From Mermis nigrescens (lineage: Eukaryota; Nematoda; Enoplea; Mermithida; Mermithidae), in the NCBI GenBank assembly GCA_036768485.1, contig JAVLUZ010000157.1:12939011-13003010 (forward strand): a stretch of 64,000 nt of DNA, read 5' to 3'. The notes under the pieces are model-generated. The model was not told where the DNA came from. It did no database searches and saw only the letters and a list, made by a program, of their open reading frames with translations. Positions within the stretch are counted from its first letter, which is position 1, and every line of letters starts with the position of its first letter. Positions 30,501 to 41,384 of the stretch are shown here, one piece after another. Made by a program: the position numbers and the translations under genes.

Positions 30501-32799
30501 TTGGCCTAGCATAGTTGGCGATATAATTAAATAATGGATATGTTTTTCAGTGATTTGTGGCCATAAATTTTTTATGGTGCTTTGCGCCGGATAATACTTT
30601 TTTAAACAAATTTACTTCTTCTTTGCCGGCCTGGTAACCATATTTTTATACTTTTCTTTTATCTTTTAGCATAAATTAATTCTAAAAAAGTAAAACACCT
30701 TTTTGGCTGAATTTCACTAAATTTGCGGCGCCTTGCGCCGGATTATCGGTAGACTTGAAAAATTGTAAGCACTTTTTCGCACAAATTTGCCGGAAACTTT
30801 ATAAAATTTGAGAGAATACTCGCCAGAAATCATTTTGAATAAAAATATTTTATGTAAGCCGGCGAAAAACGTCATTTTTAACGTAAATAGCGGATTTCCG
30901 ACCTTTTTGGCTCTTACCTTTTGGCTCTTTTAGTGAAAATGTGGGTGCCAGTGTCGTACCTTAAAGAGTCCATACCTTATAGTGTCCAACCGGACACTTT
31001 AAGGTGCCATAAGGTGTCCGGCCGGAAACTTTGAGGTACCTCAAGTGTCCGGGTCTGCCTTAAAGTGTCCGCCTACTGCGTTTGTATTGTTACGTTTGAT
31101 AGGCCCACGCACATCGCTATGGAATGTATGTAACTCGTGCACGTTGCCTTACTGTGCAGTCGATTGGCCATGCTTACCATTTTTAACATTCTCATGAATT
31201 TAAATTAGCTAAAAACGGAAATGGAAAATATAATTATGTTTGCAACGTCAGTGACGTCGTTTAACAAAATTGGCGATCGAATCGATTATAGAAATTCTCA
31301 AATGCATTTTCCCTCGTTTTGCCTGTTATTTAATCAATCTTAGTCAATTAATTAAGTTATAATTTATTAAACTGCTAATTAATCAAAATGAATTAATTGT
31401 TAATTAACTGAACTCGATAAGTTATTCTTAGTAATTAATTAAGCCTGAAATAAATTGATCAAAGTAAATTAAATAATTATATAAGTAAACTCTGAGCTAT
31501 TTAATTTTAATTAATTAATTAATAACAATCATAATGAGTTGATTAATTAATGAATTTGAAATTACATTTTAATTAAAAAATCAAAATTAGTCAACTGATT
31601 CTTAATTGATTGATTAATCGTTATTCAATTTTGAAATAAATAACTCAGAATTAATTAACTCTTTTATTTCATTAAATGAACCCTAAATTAATTACCTTTT
31701 TATCTTTAATTAATTCATGGTAATTAGATGAAACAATAAAATATTCTGACATTTATCATCAGGTTTTATCCATCGGCATTAAAAATTCAAGAATTCAACT
31801 CTAGGGGTCTATGGGGGGTTTGTTTACTCCTTCTGTCCCTGTCCTCGTGCCATTCTCATTCAACCATGTTCTAAACGTCTCCTTTTATGTACTTTTGCAC
31901 TCTACTATAGCCCGGACACTCTACGGTAAACCCAGACACTTTAAGGTACCTTAAAGTGTCCGGCCAGACACTTCTATGGTGCCGGACACTTTAAGATGTG
32001 ACACCGTCCCCTTACGAAAAATCCTAGATCCGCCACCATAGGTGAGCAGCACCAAAATTCGGGGGGGGGTTGCAAGATTTTTCAAAGGTTAAAAAATGAC
32101 CTTAAAATGGTGGTATGGCGAAAAAACACTATTTTCAACGTTTCTCATCGAGCACTATCCATTGGCATCAAAAAATTGCGAAAAAAACAAAAAAATTCAA
32201 AAATTGAATTCTGGGGGTGATACCGCCCGCGATCACGTGTGTCCGCCACTGAATGAAAACATTTCGCTGTCCAGCGAATTCATGCGCCAGGTTAAAAAGT
32301 AGACTACATTCGTAAAAAAATTATAATGAAAGGATTTATAAGCAAAAAAAGTACAAGTCGTACTTCGCTTATGATCTCGGTATAGCGTATGTTTATAAGA
32401 AGCGCGATGTAAAGCGAACTGGAAGTAAAAACTTTCTCAGTGCGTTTTTTATACTGCAATCAATTTTTTGGTTTTTCCATTTTCAGTTGCTGTTGCCCGA
32501 ATTTTTGCGTCTACGTTAGTTTTTTCGTCCTCTGCTTCTGCAGTTTCGTCCTTTCGCTCACCGGCATGATCGTGTTCGCCCGCTGGGCGTACGAGAGCGA
32601 ATTTCGGTTTTTTCGGGCCCGGGCCATCGACGTGGAGCAAGTGTACGGCCCCAGCTTCTATTTGGCCATGACCGGCTGCATTATGTTCGGAATAGCGGGC
32701 CTCTTGGCCGCCTTGTGCTTCGCAGCCTCGTTTTTCGAAAGCCGAACGACGTCATCGTCCAATAAAAGTCTGCGGTCCTACCGCATCACTTCCGTTTAA
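24444..32799 (+). CDS. Claudin-like four-span membrane protein A (whole span; see exons)
   Basis: The exons 24444-24563, 28514-28773 and 32487-32799 join (phases 0 and 2) to 230 residues. Four hydrophobic spans lie at about 17-38, 105-127, 135-157 and 186-211. The first outer loop has W39, G53-L54, C58 and C76, the W..GL..C..C pattern of the claudin/PMP22 fold, although the Trp after GL is Val. The last residues, RITSV, form a class I PDZ ligand (T at -2, V at 0), as in claudins that bind ZO-type scaffolds at the plasma membrane. Protein B at 44.7-49.2 kb is a paralogue. A role in cell junctions is inferred from the fold. Other four-span families such as TARP-type subunits also end this way. 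Confidence 0.9.
24564..25873. other. Claudin-like A intron 1, proximal part
   Basis: Intron sequence with a HAT-B MITE at about 25130-25319 and no coding segment. Confidence 0.5.
25130..25319 (+). mobile_element. HAT-B MITE, internally shortened
   Basis: It starts CTTAGATGCACAGTAGCG and ends CACGTGCATGTCT, with TTCGGCCTTTATTTTGCCTC inside. The usual central part is missing. No clear TSD is seen. Confidence 0.75.
26200..26362. mobile_element. HAT-E MITE in the left arm, exact 8-bp TSD
   Basis: It runs from CAGGCACGTAGC to GCTACGTGCCTG, a perfect 12-bp TIR, flanked by CTAGCCAG at 26192-26199 and 26363-26370. Length 163 bp, non-coding. The CAGG start and 8-bp duplication are classic hAT features. 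Confidence 0.95.
26566..26730. mobile_element. HAT-E MITE in the right arm
   Basis: It runs from CAGGTGGCACGTAGCTGG to GCTACGTGCCTG, in inverse orientation to the left-arm copy and at the mirror position in the arm. The flanks CCAGCTAG and CTGCCTAG agree at only 5 of 8 bases. It probably arrived with the arm sequence rather than by a fresh insertion. Confidence 0.9.
27399..27627 (+). mobile_element. HAT-A MITE in FB1-b, exact 8-bp TSD
   Basis: It runs from CATACCTGCGTGG to TCCACATATG, flanked by GTCGGACT at 27391-27398 and 27628-27635. The exact duplication makes it the best-dated copy of the family here. Confidence 0.95.
27791..27953. mobile_element. HAT-E MITE in FB1-b right arm
   Basis: The CAGGCACGTAGC .. 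GCTACGTGCCTG ends are intact. The flanks CTGGCTAG and TTGGCTAG match at 7 of 8 bases. The site corresponds to that of the HAT-E copies in FB1-a. Confidence 0.93.
28514..28773 (+). CDS. Claudin-like A exon 2
   Basis: The acceptor is AATTGAAG|GTA (weak) and the donor is TTGGT|gtaaga (good, phase 2). It encodes the first outer loop (GFGDISEHGLVRNCDRQ, then EYLCFWKFD) and span 2 (DVMILLGVACIAALIASLLG). Read through without splicing it would hit TAA at once, which fits the donor. Confidence 0.9.
28835..29038 (+). mobile_element. MITE-D copy
   Basis: It runs from ACATGTAACAGGGGGATTGG to TTTCAAGCCGCCACATGT, about 60 bp after claudin-like A exon 2. The inner phrases GAAAATTTTGACCCCCTCC and GGAACCC match the other copies. 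Confidence 0.78.
29700..29935 (+). mobile_element. HAT-B MITE
   Basis: It starts CCTTTAGATGCACAGCATGG and contains GCCAAAATGGCTTC and ATGGCCTTCATTTTGC. The right end is lost at about GTTTCTCTTGGGGTTC. A second weaker fragment follows at about 29940-30080. Confidence 0.72.
30240..30948. repeat. Old repeat with GGCGC-type palindromes
   Basis: Three palindromic motifs (GGCGCGTAGCGCC at about 30272, TGCTTTGCGCCGGATAAT at about 30577 and GCGCCTTGCGCCGGATTA at about 30728) are set in similar AT-rich DNA. This suggests a degenerate family related to sequences at 0.25 and 1.9 kb. No gene is visible. Confidence 0.5.
30949..32006. mobile_element. Foldback-like element with GTGTCCGG arms
   Basis: The left arm (30951-31075) and right arm (31912-32004) are inverted copies built of repeats of ACCTTAAAGTGTCCGG. 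The ends are GTGTCGTACCTTAAAG and CTTTAAGATGTGACAC. The centre is AT-rich and contains a TTAATTAAT field. There is no ORF and no clear TSD. It lies in claudin-like A intron 2. Confidence 0.78.
31330..31745. repeat. TTAATTAATT-rich low-complexity field
   Basis: About 400 bases are dominated by TTAATTAA, AATTAATT and TTGATTAAT words, probably an old cryptic satellite inside the foldback element. Confidence 0.85.
32037..32241 (-). mobile_element. HAT-A MITE, exact 8-bp TSD
   Basis: In inverse orientation it runs CATAGGTGAGCAGCACC .. ATCACGTGTG, flanked by TCCGCCAC at 32029-32036 and 32242-32249. It contains GAGCACTATCCATTGGCATC. It sits 245 bp upstream of claudin-like A exon 3. Confidence 0.95.
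32487..32799 (+). CDS. Claudin-like A exon 3 (spans 3-4 and PDZ tail)
   Basis: The acceptor CCATTTTCAG|T is strong. It encodes span 3 (FFVLCFCSFVLSLTGMIVF), the second outer loop (RWAYESEFRFFR..VYG), span 4 (YLAMTGCIMFGIAGLL) and a Ser-rich tail ending SYRITSV before TAA at 32797-32799. It is clearly richer in G+C than the matching exon of gene B. Confidence 0.93.
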
Positions 32800-33760
32800 T
32801 TATTTTTACTGCTATCAAAAATACGCCGATGGCGGGCAAATGATGACTTTCGTGGTTTTATGCCACTTATCGAAAATTTGCGTATGGCCAGCCTTGATGT
32901 TCCGTTCGTTATACAAACTATATGATTTTTCGTTCTGCATCAACACTTCATGATGCGTTCATGAAACTAATTTGTCTTATCGAATTTCAGGTGATCGCGT
33001 GCGGAAATGATATTTTCTAATTAATGTTTTAGCGAAGTTTATCGCTTGGCTGGGGTTGATTTGAAAAAATTATTGACTGATAAAATTTTCAGGCCGTATT
33101 AATGAATTTATAACAATTATGTATACATTGGAAATGCTCGCATGGCTTCTGAATTTGGGGAAAACTAAAATTTGAAGTCGGATATCTCAACAGGTAAATA
33201 CAGATAGACAAAATCAATTGTACTGTTGATCATTTCTTAACATGTACTATGTATTCGAGAGAGGAAAATATTTTTAAAAAGTTGAGAAATTTGATTTTAA
33301 TCGCCTTCAAAAAGTTTGTCGTGTAAAATAGCCACACAAATTATTTTTCAACGTTATATCTAAGCTTGGCCCTGTTGAAAAATTGTTTATTTTGTTTTAT
33401 ACTTAATCCTGGTGCATTGCAAAGAAATGCAATATGGAAAATAAATAATTACGCGCGGGGCGTCAGAAAATTTTGATATATTCACCATGTTTACACAAAC
33501 TTGAGCTGTCCGGGAGATGAAATTTATACAAAAAAAATCCATTCGCGCGAAGCGCCTGAAAATTTCAGGAATACTAATGGAAAGGTATGATAAAATTTAT
33601 TATGGCGATCTTTTAAGTGCGTCTCAAAATTTTTCAGTTCTGTTACATTTGGGAGTTCTAGTGAAAAATATCTGTGCTTTCAAATTGGGAGGACTGGTCC
33701 TAGGTGCGCAAGGTCAAGCGTTAAGGGGGAACACCGAATCGGCAGATAGCTCTATGCTTC
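32800..33760. other. Intergenic after claudin-like A
   Basis: No gene is seen. AATAAA at 33440-33445 may be a distant poly(A) signal for gene A. A GCGCGAAGCGCC palindrome lies near 33544. Confidence 0.4.
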
Positions 33761-33764
33761 GTAA

Positions 33765-34070
33765 AAACGGTCATATAGCCTTTTTGGGCTCAGAAAATTA
33801 GCTATATAGTCTTTTTGGGCTCAGAAAACCAACTATATAGCCTTTTTGGGCTCACGAACGTAGCTATATAGCTTTTTTGGACTAAAGATGGCTATTTGGT
33901 CCTTTTTTGAGTCGAAAAAAATGGCTAAACATCCTTTTTTGAACTCCGGAAAAGACAACTATATAGCATTTCTGAGCTCGCATCACACGGTAAGTTTCTG
34001 AGGCAAAAAAGGCTATTTAGCTAATTTTCTCGGCCCAGAGAAGGCTACGTGGCAGTGTTTTTTCGCCCTA
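33765..34070. repeat. Degenerate minisatellite, unit TAGCTATATAGCCTTTTTGG
   Basis: About six units of 45-60 bp carry TATATAGCCTTTTTGGGCTC. The first three are well kept (33770-33870) and later ones decay. It is non-coding. Confidence 0.85.
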
Positions 34071-35884
34071 AATGGCTGTAGCTATCTGTTTTTCAAAGCT
34101 CATGGGGGTAATACCCCCTCACACCCATGGTCTTCTATGCCCCCGTCCCCCACAGCTACATGCCTACAAAGAATACAGGTTGGTTTTCCACCCGGAACCA
34201 AGTCGAAGCAGGAGAACGCACATCATTTATCAACTCTTGCATTAAAATCGATGTCCTTGAGTTTTTCTCTTGCACTTCAAATTTTAATTATTTCGAAAGT
34301 TTGCTTTTGAAGCTTTATAACATTTAAGGTATATGTTTTTAGGAAAGTAAATGAGCGGTAGTACGTGTGCTGATAAAAATTGGTTATAGAAAGTGCAGCT
34401 GATAAAGAAATAAAAACGCATTACGTATTATTCACACTATAAAATCTACCTCGTGCTGTAATTGACTAGAATTTTGATAATCGGGTAATCAAGAACTCTA
34501 GGACCTCACATAATACTGCTCTTCATTACCAACCTAATTTTACACTCATTTCTTGCGATTTGACACATTTGCTTTGCACTACTGCGTATTAATTTCGCGT
34601 CGCGCTTTTCAAATGATTTATAGCTATAAGACCGGAACGTTGCTGACTTTTGTAAACTATTAAATAATTCTGAATGATGATTTTAGTGTTATTTGTTGAA
34701 TCGCATTTAAAATAAGGTTTAATATCTGTTAAATACCTAAAGTATATCGTTTGTGCCATTTGTTTTGCATAAAAACCCTCAATGGTTTGGCCTACTTTTG
34801 GCTTATATCTCCAGCAGCGTTCTTTTTGCTGCTCTTATAATCCAACAAGCTGATGATGTTATTAGTTTGGAAGTGCTAGCGTAATACCTGCCGAAGACAA
34901 TATCAATATTTCCGCTTTTTTCTTCTAAAATAATGGTTTAAAGTTCGTATATCGCTGTGTACATATTAATTTGCTACTCTGTTTTATCGCAGTCGCTTTG
35001 ATCTTTTATTTGATCGCAGTCCGGTGTGGAAGGGATAATCAAAACCGCATTTCGAGTAAATCATTGCGACTTGAAGTTAATAGGATTTTCGGACATTTAA
35101 AGCAATGTTGGCCTGACTATTTGCTATAAGAGTTTACACTTAGATGTTGCATGCAAATAGTTGAAAATTTACAGTCTCTTCCATTCTGAATGACTGTTTT
35201 ACCGCCATTAGTTCACGAATGTATGAAAACAGAAGAGGAGTAAACTTGCAAAACGCCCATGAATGTTCTAAAAACTATCAAATATACAACATTCTGTCCT
35301 TTTACACCATAGATTCATATACTGTAGCTATACATTCTTTAATTCGCTTTTGCAATCCATGAAAATTTCTTTGTTTTCACTAATATTTCGGTCGTTCGCT
35401 ATGGGAAAAGACTAGACAATCTTCGAAATTGAATCACATGCTCTGCAAAAAATTAATTAGGTACTTACATCCTTTGCTTTTTTATATTTGCTGCAAAGAT
35501 GGGAAATTGTTTTCTACAGATCGATCGATTTTTGTGCGACTGCTTTATTCAAATGTTAGCTCGTTTGCGTGTAAAGTCTCGTATTCTTTCCTTTTATGTC
35601 GGCGCATTCGTAATTTATTAGACCATAGGACTTTAGTTGTTTTGCCCGGCGTCTTTTGTCTATTTTATGGAAACTAGATCGTTTTTTTGTCGAATTGGTG
35701 GAATATTAGCATACGCTGACCTCCTCACCCGGATTACTTGCATCGCTTCAACTCGGTGACAGTTTTTACCTCTTTGTGTAAATTCTTCATTTTTACGTCG
35801 CTTTGCGTTAATACGGTCATAATTACACCAGTATGTTGTTCGTTCTGCGATGAAGATTTTTTTTAATCGCAACTATACATATTA
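34071..35884. other. Intergenic, no gene seen
   Basis: AT-rich DNA. A short repeat relic (CCCCGTCCCCCACAGCTACATGCCT) at about 34140 resembles one end of HAT-E. I see no coding segment. Confidence 0.45.
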
Positions 35885-36102
35885 CCGGGGATGGGGATCC
35901 ACATATAACTTTGTTCGTCCCGCATCCCCCTACGAAGCCAGAAAATTTTTGACCCCCTCCCTTCGATTTACGGAAAACATTGAATTTTTTGGCCGTTTTT
36001 TGCTTTTTTTGGCCGTTCTAGCCAAAAGTTGGAGGTCATTTAGCCTCCCCCGAAAAAAAGGGCCGGGGAACCCCACCCGAAATTTCAAGCCGTTATATGT
36101 AT
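35885..36102 (+). mobile_element. MITE-D copy
   Basis: It runs from ACCGGGGATGGGGATCC to TTTCAAGCCGTTATATG. It contains GAAAATTTTTGACCCCCTCC and GGGAACCCCACCC, as in the other copies. Confidence 0.75.
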
Positions 36103-36865
36103 TGGTCGCAACTATACCTGCCCTTCGTTTGAGTTTCATAACGTTTTAGCTAATTGCAGATTTTGTCGCAAACTTTTTTACCACGTGTACCTTGACGTAA
36201 CACGCGAATAGTTTCCGCTATGAACAATTTTCTTAGTACTTACACCACTTTTTATTATTGTAAGTGTACATACATACGTGCAGTGGAGTGACAGCGACGA
36301 GTAAAACGGTTGATCATCAAAATATCTACGCCGCAAGACACCAATTCATTATAGATACTTGCACACTTTGTATGCAGGTCACAAGGACAGCGATGCCGTT
36401 GATATTCACACAATGTGTTTACCCAGGCAGTGGAGCGCGATTTTTGGCGTTTTGTCAAAAACGGGCCAAGTTTTAATTCACACGAAAAATGTACTTAATT
36501 ATGGACGAAATAACTACATGTGCAACATCGACATTTGAAGTAATGAACGATTATCAGGCTTCATCATTCTCCTATACTCCGACCACGAAACTAATTCGCT
36601 CGCTATAGGTCGATTAAGGTTAATGACCGGAAAATATCTAACACTGCGTCAGATTCATTGCGCAACAGAAGTTGAATTCGTGTCTCCATTACGCATCGCA
36701 TACGTGGTCAGCCGTTAGTGTGAGACTACTTCCTTGCCTGTTTTAGAGGAGTAGTGGCTTAAAAATGTGTCCCCTGAATATCCTGTCCATGCTTTAGGAA
36801 TGATCTTTGTGAATCTAACAATGAAAATCAATGTTAGTACCAAATTTCTTAAACTGCTTTTCTGA
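36103..36865. other. Intergenic, no gene seen
   Basis: I see no coding segment or assignable repeat. Confidence 0.4.
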
Positions 36866-36869
36866 GGAT

Positions 36870-37062
36870 GGCGGCATGGCTTGGCAGAAAGCGGGGTCGT
36901 CTCTGATTTTATGCTAAAGTAGCGTTGAAAACTGTATATTCCTCAGTTTCTGTTGGATTTCAAGCACTTGTAAACAAAATTTTCAATTTTCATCCATTAA
37001 TTGTTACCTAGAAACGTTTCCGTTTTTCCGTTGGTCTGAACCTTCCCCATGTGCATGTCTGC
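36870..37062 (+). repeat. HAT-B fragment
   Basis: The family order TAGCGTTGAAAACTG, GGATTTCAAGCACTTGTAAA and CATGTGCATGTCT is present; the left end is eroded. Confidence 0.55.
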
Positions 37063-37257
37063 AGAGGACTTGTCTTATCCTTTCGTCTCTACAACTTTCA
37101 GTTTACCTATACGTCACTTGGTTCTTTTAATGTTCTATAAAAGTTTTCAATGAGTTATTTGAAAAAATATAGTGCCGCAAAAAGGGTAAGGCGAATTAGA
37201 AGAAATATAAAAGAAACTGAATTGGCATGACACACTGCATAGTCGATCCATACGCAC

Positions 37258-37515
37258 ATAGATCCACAGCATGGGCGATGAAGGGGGTCATAAAGTAAGC
37301 TTTTGTGGGCCAGAATGACCTCAAAAACTGCTAAAATAGCATGAAAAGCTATATTATTCTACAGTTTCTACATATTAATTTCAAGCACTTTTTAAAGGAA
37401 ATTGTCAATTTTTATTTAACTTGGCCTTCGTTTTGCCTCGTTTTCTTCATAAAATTTTCCATTCTTCCTTTCTGGCGGCTACACCCCTTTCAAACCCACC
37501 CCATATGCATGTCGT
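37258..37515 (+). mobile_element. HAT-B MITE
   Basis: AGATCCACAGCATGGGCG opens it. TTGGCCTTCGTTTTGCCTCG and CCATATGCATGTCG mark the family interior and end. Confidence 0.72.
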
Positions 37516-37713
37516 CGCATCGTTCTTACGAAATAGTGTCAGAGTAAAATCTGGAAACTGGAACTATGGGAAAAACCCGGAAACGGAAATTGATATACGA
37601 TGTACGATCGTCGTACATCCCGTTTTATAGGATTTTCTTCTCCTGCTTAAGTGTTTTTAAGGTCTGGGAATTAGGGGTCTCCAAGTAGGTGCGTCAGGTC
37701 GAACACCCCATGC

Positions 37714-38093
37714 CATACGTGTTCTTGGGGGGTTTGACACCCTCCAGAGTGGCAAGTAGCCCCCGAAAAATGGCCGCGATCCCCCCAGAATTGTCGATTT
37801 TTCGGAAAAATGTAAAAAGTGCCTTTTTAAGCGTTTTGGCTCAAAACTCATATTTTTGGTGCTTCGCGCCGTATATACATTTGTGGACTATATTTTCGTT
37901 CAATTTACTCCATTTTTTCAAAGATGTTTTATATTTTTACGTTCTAGAAAGAGCGGGCATTGTCTGAAACGTCGAAAAACAAACAGTGTTTTAGACGTGT
38001 ACCCATCGTTTCTAGCCCAAAAACGCACTTTTTAAAAATTTTTTGGGCCTGACCCCCCAGAATTTTTATGCTCTACATGTATGCCCGGACCCC
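37714..38093 (+). mobile_element. HAT-C MITE
   Basis: It runs from CATACGTGTTCTTGGGGGG to CTACATGTATG, 380 bp, with GGTGCTTCGCGCCG and TTCTAGAAAGAGCG inside. The flanks agree at only 5 of 8 bases. Confidence 0.82.
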
Positions 38094-38173
38094 GTCTCCG
38101 TTCCCACTTCAGGTTGGTTTCAGGGCTCATAAACGGGATACCCTCCCCCTATGAACAATGCAACACTCCGTTT

Positions 38174-38208
38174 CCGTCGGAGGTTCCTCCAACAAAAACC
38201 TCCGACGG
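38174..38208. repeat. Perfect 12-bp stem hairpin
   Basis: CCGTCGGAGGTT, an 11-base loop, and AACCTCCGACGG. Stable if transcribed. No T-run or gene is nearby to suggest a terminator; role unknown. Confidence 0.9.
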
Positions 38209-38399
38209 ATATGAGGTTATGTAGTGGGGTGCCCCATATTTATTTATTGCGGCTGCTGTAATCCTTGACCATTTTCGAATTATTTACCTGATGAAAATTT
38301 TAGATAAATCATAGGTAGCGCGTTAGCGCGTACCTATAATATACTTGGGTACCCCTAACACCTGTGCACCCCCCTACAGCAGGACACATCTATAAGGTG

Positions 38400-39600
38400 C
38401 AGTTTTTTTAAAAGATAGATAATAAAAAAATTCGCTGCCCATGTTTTTTGTTCTTTCTTGAAACTCAAAACTGGCTGTGTAAAGAAGGTGTAAAGTTTTT
38501 TGTGTAACGTTATAACATAGGATAAATTTTGGAGGTTTTTTAGGCGGCATGTGGACAACTCAGTATTCGATTCCTCAAATAAATTAATGGCACAGATTTG
38601 TAGAGGAAGGGATGCTCCAAATTGACTTTTTGGTTTGTTGAAATTTGCATTAGTTCTCGGATGGGAGTGTAAAGAGTGCGAAAATCTGGGGGTGAAAAAG
38701 CACATTTTGGTCGAATTTTCAACTTGTTTATGTCTGATACTAACTCCGGTTATAAGTTTTAAAAATGTTTTCTGACAGAAATGTAAAGCGGATCAAGGGC
38801 TACAATCTGCTGCTAAGCAGACTTTTTTACGCTCAATAGGGAGTTAGTTCCTGGGGTTTAAAGTTTACACTCTGGTCGATGGTGTAAAAAACAGATTTTA
38901 ACTAAGAATTCTTGCCAGCTTTTTCCCGCTTATGAGTCGGGCTAAAATAAGTATAACAGTAATCTAGCAGCTTCTAGGGGCTACACGTCTGCAGCAAACC
39001 GCGTTCAAAAAAACGCAATATTGAGTTATTTTCTAGGGGTGTAAAGTTCGAAATCACACGTGAAAAATGGGCGAAAAAACACGTTTTTTTCCCCAATTTT
39101 TGATTGGTAAAAATCATATCAAATAATTTTTGCAACAGAATTTTTGCACATAGAAAGGTACTACGACTTATAAAAGCTACAAACTGTACCAAACCGAATT
39201 TCTTTACACTCAATGGGGAATACGGTACGGATTTTTTAAAGTTTACAATGTTCTGTATGATGGAAAATGTGTCTTTTTGTGTAGGTTTTGTTCGCCACTT
39301 TCTCCTTTCAGAAGTCAGGATAGGTCCAATAGAATAAAAATAAAGTGCCTTATATGGGGTGTATGCGTCATAGCGAATCGCGTATGTCTAAACCAATATT
39401 GCAGCGAGTGCAAAGTCAAGAATGGGGTGCTTTAAACAGGTTTCTGTCTTGTTTCCTTCTGCCAGCTTCTCCGGTTATGAGTCAGGGACGTGATTCTCAA
39501 GTCTGTAAATGAACCGAACCAAATTCGATACGCAATTTTGGCGCGTATGTTTACACTCAACAGTTCAGTAAAGTGGTTTAAACCAATGTTAATTTATCTC
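38400..39600. repeat. Long repeat with internal units of about 190 bp
   Basis: Blocks beginning GGCTACAATCTGCTGC (about 38798), GGCTACACGTCTGCAGC (about 38978) and GCTACAAACTGTACC (about 39175) recur at 180-200 bp. Each is followed by a GGGGTTTAAAGTTTACAC-type phrase. An inverse copy of the family is at 61.56-62.46 kb. It is non-coding and the class is unknown. Confidence 0.7.
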
Positions 39601-40422
39601 TTACGACATTATGGAGACTTACTATTTTCATAAAAGTTGGTCGTAATATCGAAGCAATATTAAAATTACGATTCTGAAAATCTTTTGTACATAGGTGTTA
39701 ACATATCGTTAACAACGACATATTAATCTTCGTTTTGAGAGCCTTGCGGAAACCTAATTTTTCCTTATGACTAGAAATTTTTAAGGAATCAAGTGTGAGA
39801 AGTCGGTCAGACACATTTTTTACACAACAGTGGTGTAAACCTACTACGTTAGTGCTTACCAACATATTCATACACGCAATGTGATAAATATTTTAAAATT
39901 TACTGAAACAAGCACGCAATAACATGCAAGAAATTTTCCACAATTGCTATGTATTTAGCTATCTTCAATCATTGCGATTGGGCGAAAATCATTGCGCCCC
40001 GTTTGCTACACAATCTACCCAACTGTAAAGAAATGTCCACTTGAACGACGCATGCATTTTACTTTGAAATGCGTGCTTCTTACGGTCCATTAGCCAGTGC
40101 ATTGCTGCGGGCAGTCAACTTTATCGGACTAAATAAGAGTCAGCGAGAAGTAAAATGACAAAACGTGAGATTATTTGTTGAAGTTGCATCATGGTCGAAG
40201 TAAGCAACGATCAGAAGCGATAAGTGAATTCCAGCAGAGCACAGAAAATAATGCTGCTTCGAACTTCAGCTAAATAATATTGTAAACGCGTGGAGTCGGA
40301 ATATAATTCATACACAATGCAAGTATAAATTGCTAAGATGGAAGCAGTACCTAACGACATTCGCTACAACACTGACAAATATAGGAATAACTACTATTTT
40401 TTGCTAACAAAAGGTTGGGTAC
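39601..40422. other. Intergenic, no gene seen
   Basis: No coding segment. Occasional GTGTAAAC words suggest the neighbouring repeat fades into this stretch. Confidence 0.4.
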
Positions 40423-40732
40423 TAGCAAGAAAAAATGCTCCGATGGAACAAAAAAAGGTAGAATATACTTGTAACAAAGAATTATCAAGGACGTAAAAGG
40501 AGGGGACTAGAAAAAGCTCCTATCTACAAATGTCACAAAATTTGCTAAAACTCAGAAATTTCTTAAACAAAGAAAAAATGAAAGTAAGTAAATCAAAAAG
40601 AAAAAACCTACTCGTACCTGTGCCTAAAACTGCAAGATCTGCTAAAAATCAGACTTTTTCTAAGCAACGCAAAAATCGAAGTATATTCTGCGACCTCTGA
40701 AAAAAATAGTTGAACCTTCTCATATTGTCCAC

Positions 40733-40992
40733 CATACAGTAGGCGGTCCCAAAATTCTGAGGGGGTTTTCAAATTGGAATATTGGCCTTAAAAGATAGTG
40801 CTATGGCGAAGAAAACACCATTTTTGAACGTTTCTTGTCGAGCTCTATCTATTGGTACCTACCAAAAAACCCCAAAAAGAGCAGAAAGATTTAAAAAATT
40901 GAATTCTGGAGAAATTGTTGGGTATTTGCGTTTTCTTGTTGGGTATTTTGCTTTGGGGTGCATACTCCTCAAACCCCCTACGTCTAGGTATG
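40733..40992 (-). mobile_element. HAT-A MITE inside the inverted-arm element
   Basis: In inverse orientation it runs CATACAGTAGGCGG .. TCTAGGTATG. The flanks TTGTCCAC and GTGTCCAA match at 6 of 8 bases. The core GAGCTCTATCTATTGGTACC is worn. Confidence 0.78.
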
Positions 40993-41239
40993 GTGTCCAA
41001 TGCTTAATATAAAGCTTATAAAATAAATCTCAAATCTGCGTTTTTGCTAATCACTTGCAACGTTAATTTATTCGATATTGTGGCTAGATAAATATTACAA
41101 AAAGTTATATCCTATGATTATTTGCAATGCCGCAACGAAAGACTGTGATTTCTATATAATGCATGCGTCCATTCAGTACTCTTCTGGCGTTTAATCCACC
41201 AGACCACCGGATTTCTTTCCTGCCCATGTAAACTGATAA

Positions 41240-41384
41240 CCATTAGGCATGGTAAGTTAGGGGTATGCACTAGTGTTCAATCAGAAACGTCGAAAATTGC
41301 CGTTTTTCCAACATACCATAATTACCATTTTTTGACCCAGAAAAATATTGCAACATGGCGCTGCTCAGGCTATGGCGATATCTG
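41240..41384 (+). repeat. HAT-A fragment
   Basis: GGGGTATGCAC, then TCAATCAGAAACGTCG, ACATACCATAATTACCA and TTTTTTGACC, is the HAT-A interior in order. Both ends are lost. Confidence 0.6.

Noticed and set aside
24444..32799. Joining exons of claudin-like A to those of gene B as one large gene
   Set aside because: Each set has its own start, full four spans and its own stop, and the exons are paralogous, not sequential.
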